64,000 nucleotides of DNA, taken from positions 558,001-622,000 of the forward strand of contig NZ_JALKAN010000001.1 of assembly GCF_023015965.1 (NCBI RefSeq). The letters are read 5' to 3'. This stretch comes from Allomuricauda sp. F6463D (lineage in GTDB: Bacteria > Bacteroidota > Bacteroidia > Flavobacteriales > Flavobacteriaceae). Of the stretch, positions 62,819-64,000 are shown in pieces. The position numbers were made by a program, and so were the translations under genes. The notes beneath the pieces were generated by a model, which had not been told where the DNA came from, searched no databases, and saw nothing but the letters and a program-made list of their open reading frames with translations. Position 1 is the stretch's first letter. Every line of letters begins with the position of its first letter.

Positions 62819-63550
62819 ATGAGATTGATTCCAGCAATAGACATCATAGATGGAAAATGTGTCCGGCTCTCCAAAGGAGATTATAGCACAAAAAAAATAT
62901 ATAACGAAAATCCATTGGAAGTAGCCAAGGAGTTTGAAGCACACGGTATTCAATATTTGCATTTGGTGGATTTGGATGGGGCAAAATCCAAGCATATTGT
63001 TAACCACCAGGTTTTAGAAACCATTGCTTCAAAAACCAATTTGCAAATTGATTTTGGTGGGGGATTAAAATCCGATGAAGACCTGCACATTGCTTTTGAA
63101 AGCGGAGCATATCAAATCACAGGTGGGAGCATAGCGGTGAAAGACCATGACACCTTTTTGGGTTGGTTGGAAAAGTTTGGTGCAGAAAAAATTATTCTAG
63201 GAGCAGATGCCAACAACGAAAAAGTTGCTGTTTCCGGCTGGCAAGAAGAATCTGACCTAGATTTAATTCCTTTTGTACAAAAATATCAGGTAGAGGGTAT
63301 TGAATATGTTATCTGCACAGATATCAGTAAAGATGGTATGTTGGAAGGTCCAGCATTTGGATTATACCAAAAATTTATCTCTAAAACTAAAAAAGGCTTA
63401 AATTTAATAGCTAGTGGTGGTATCTCCTCCTTTGACGAACTCCCAAAACTTACCGAAATAGGTTGTGAAGGCACAATTATTGGCAAGGCCATTTATGAAG
63501 GTAACATCAGTTTAAAACAGTTGGAACAATACATTCTCAAAAATGGATAA
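62819..63550 (+). CDS. hisA: ProFAR isomerase HisA
   Basis: A 243-residue (beta-alpha)8-barrel that isomerises the ProFAR intermediate. The first strand is [20 protein letters not shown] with the catalytic Asp8; the half-barrel repeat has the second Asp in [20 protein letters not shown]. Phosphate-binding loops: [11 protein letters not shown] and [26 protein letters not shown]. The last bases overlap the DinB gene by 8 bases. Confidence 0.97.
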   Translation: MRLIPAIDIIDGKCVRLSKGDYSTKKIYNENPLEVAKEFEAHGIQYLHLVDLDGAKSKHIVNHQVLETIASKTNLQIDFGGGLKSDEDLHIAFESGAYQITGGSIAVKDHDTFLGWLEKFGAEKIILGADANNEKVAVSGWQEESDLDLIPFVQKYQVEGIEYVICTDISKDGMLEGPAFGLYQKFISKTKKGLNLIASGGISSFDELPKLTEIGCEGTIIGKAIYEGNISLKQLEQYILKNG

Positions 63551-64000
63551 AGACAAACAACTCCAAGAAGAATTAATTTGGAATTCGGGCTATCGTATGA
63601 AGGAAAGTCTTCGTATGATCAAAATATGCTTGGATCAATTATCAGAAGAACAAATCTGGCAAAAACCTAACAAATCCAGTAATAGTATAGCCAATCTAAT
63701 ACTTCACCTTTGTGGTAATATTACACAATATGGAATTTCATCTATTCAAAATTTGGAAGATGATCGGCAGCGAGATGAAGAATTTTCAACAGAATCAGGC
63801 TATACTAAGTCGGAACTTATCAAAAAGCTGGAAGATACCATAGACGAAGCCAAAAGAGCTTTTTACGAAGCGCCATTGGAAGAATTATTACGGAAACGAT
63901 ATGTTCAAGGGTTTAATTTTTCTGGCGTTGGCAACATTATTCATGCCACCGAACACTTATCATACCATACCGGTCAGATAGCGCTTTGGACTAAAATTTT
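63543..64000 (+). CDS. DinB-family protein in the his operon (partial)
   Basis: The first 152 complete codons of a four-helix-bundle protein; it runs off the right edge. It begins [20 protein letters not shown]. The DinB metal-binding histidines are visible in [13 protein letters not shown] and in [20 protein letters not shown]. It overlaps the hisA end by 8 bases and is therefore part of the operon; hisF and hisIE are expected beyond the window. Its relation to histidine synthesis is unknown. It differs in sequence from the DinB protein at 37.8 kb. Confidence 0.85.
   Translation, partial: MDKDKQLQEELIWNSGYRMKESLRMIKICLDQLSEEQIWQKPNKSSNSIANLILHLCGNITQYGISSIQNLEDDRQRDEEFSTESGYTKSELIKKLEDTIDEAKRAFYEAPLEELLRKRYVQGFNFSGVGNIIHATEHLSYHTGQIALWTKI

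Noticed and set aside
1..64000. tRNA, rRNA or tmRNA genes, prophage, transposase, toxin-antitoxin or restriction systems
   Set aside because: I scanned the intergenic gaps by eye for tRNA T-loop patterns (GGTTCAAATCC-like) and for recombinase or nuclease motifs and saw none; a covariance-model search would be needed to exclude unusual RNAs.

Overview
The window is a gene-dense piece (about 90% coding, A+T-rich) of a chromosome from a member of the Bacteroidota, most likely a marine Flavobacteriaceae. The support is: a fused LpxC/FabZ protein; PorX, the response regulator of the type IX secretion system; a SusC-style TonB receptor with a carboxypeptidase-like N-terminal domain; a run of conserved flavobacterial proteins of unknown function; and repeated TAnnTTTG promoter -7 elements just upstream of start codons. 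The genus (Muricauda/Flagellimonas/Maribacter-like) is a guess. No tRNA, rRNA, CRISPR array, prophage or transposase gene was seen.

Layout. 1-7 kb: 3'-truncated uvrA, an ECF sigma factor with a tiny downstream ORF, a cysteine-free endonuclease III divergent from a Bcp peroxiredoxin, a palindromic intergenic repeat, a large conserved unknown and an MBL-fold hydrolase. 7-18 kb (mostly minus strand): an esterase, a Tic20-like membrane protein, a dihydroorotase homologue lacking its metal-binding HxH, a BatA-like VWA protein, a glycosyltransferase, SGNH hydrolase, S10 peptidase, transglutaminase, a TIGR02757 protein and a LolD-type ATPase; then msrA-folE on the plus strand. 19-26 kb (minus): a TonB receptor with a His/Asp-rich segment, three small unknown-function genes, serA-serC and a LuxC-like acyl-CoA reductase, divergent from a dicluster ferredoxin. 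27-35 kb (plus): ychF, a DMT transporter, parE-parC and a sterol-desaturase-family protein. 35-42 kb: an XRE regulator divergent from an M14 peptidase with an array of TTACA/TGTAA palindromes between them, an Lrp regulator, DinB, aroB, proline dehydrogenase. 42-46.6 kb (minus): the porX-tsaE-small peptide-membrane protein-ald block. 46.6-54 kb (plus): HD hydrolase and the lipid A operon lpxD-lpxC/fabZ-lpxA-efp-lpxD2, then sucD and fabG. 54-57 kb: VWA and prohibitin-like membrane proteins. 57.2-64 kb: the histidine operon, with a leader peptide and attenuator, then hisG-hisD-hisC-hisB-[S23 four-helix-bundle insert]-hisH-hisA-DinB, running off the right edge.

The main points for a second look are: (1) a four-helix-bundle (23S rRNA IVP/S23) gene bounded by nested inverted repeats, lying exactly after the hisB stop in an otherwise tightly overlapping his operon; (2) a nearly leaderless His-rich leader peptide plus attenuator ahead of hisG; (3) the operator array between the XRE regulator and the M14 peptidase; (4) several enzymes with missing key residues (Nth without Fe-S cysteines, dihydroorotase without HxH, HisB without its zinc ligands); (5) a His-rich TonB receptor probably devoted to metal uptake. 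Everything here was read by eye. Family names rest on motif recognition and remembered homologues, not on database searches.
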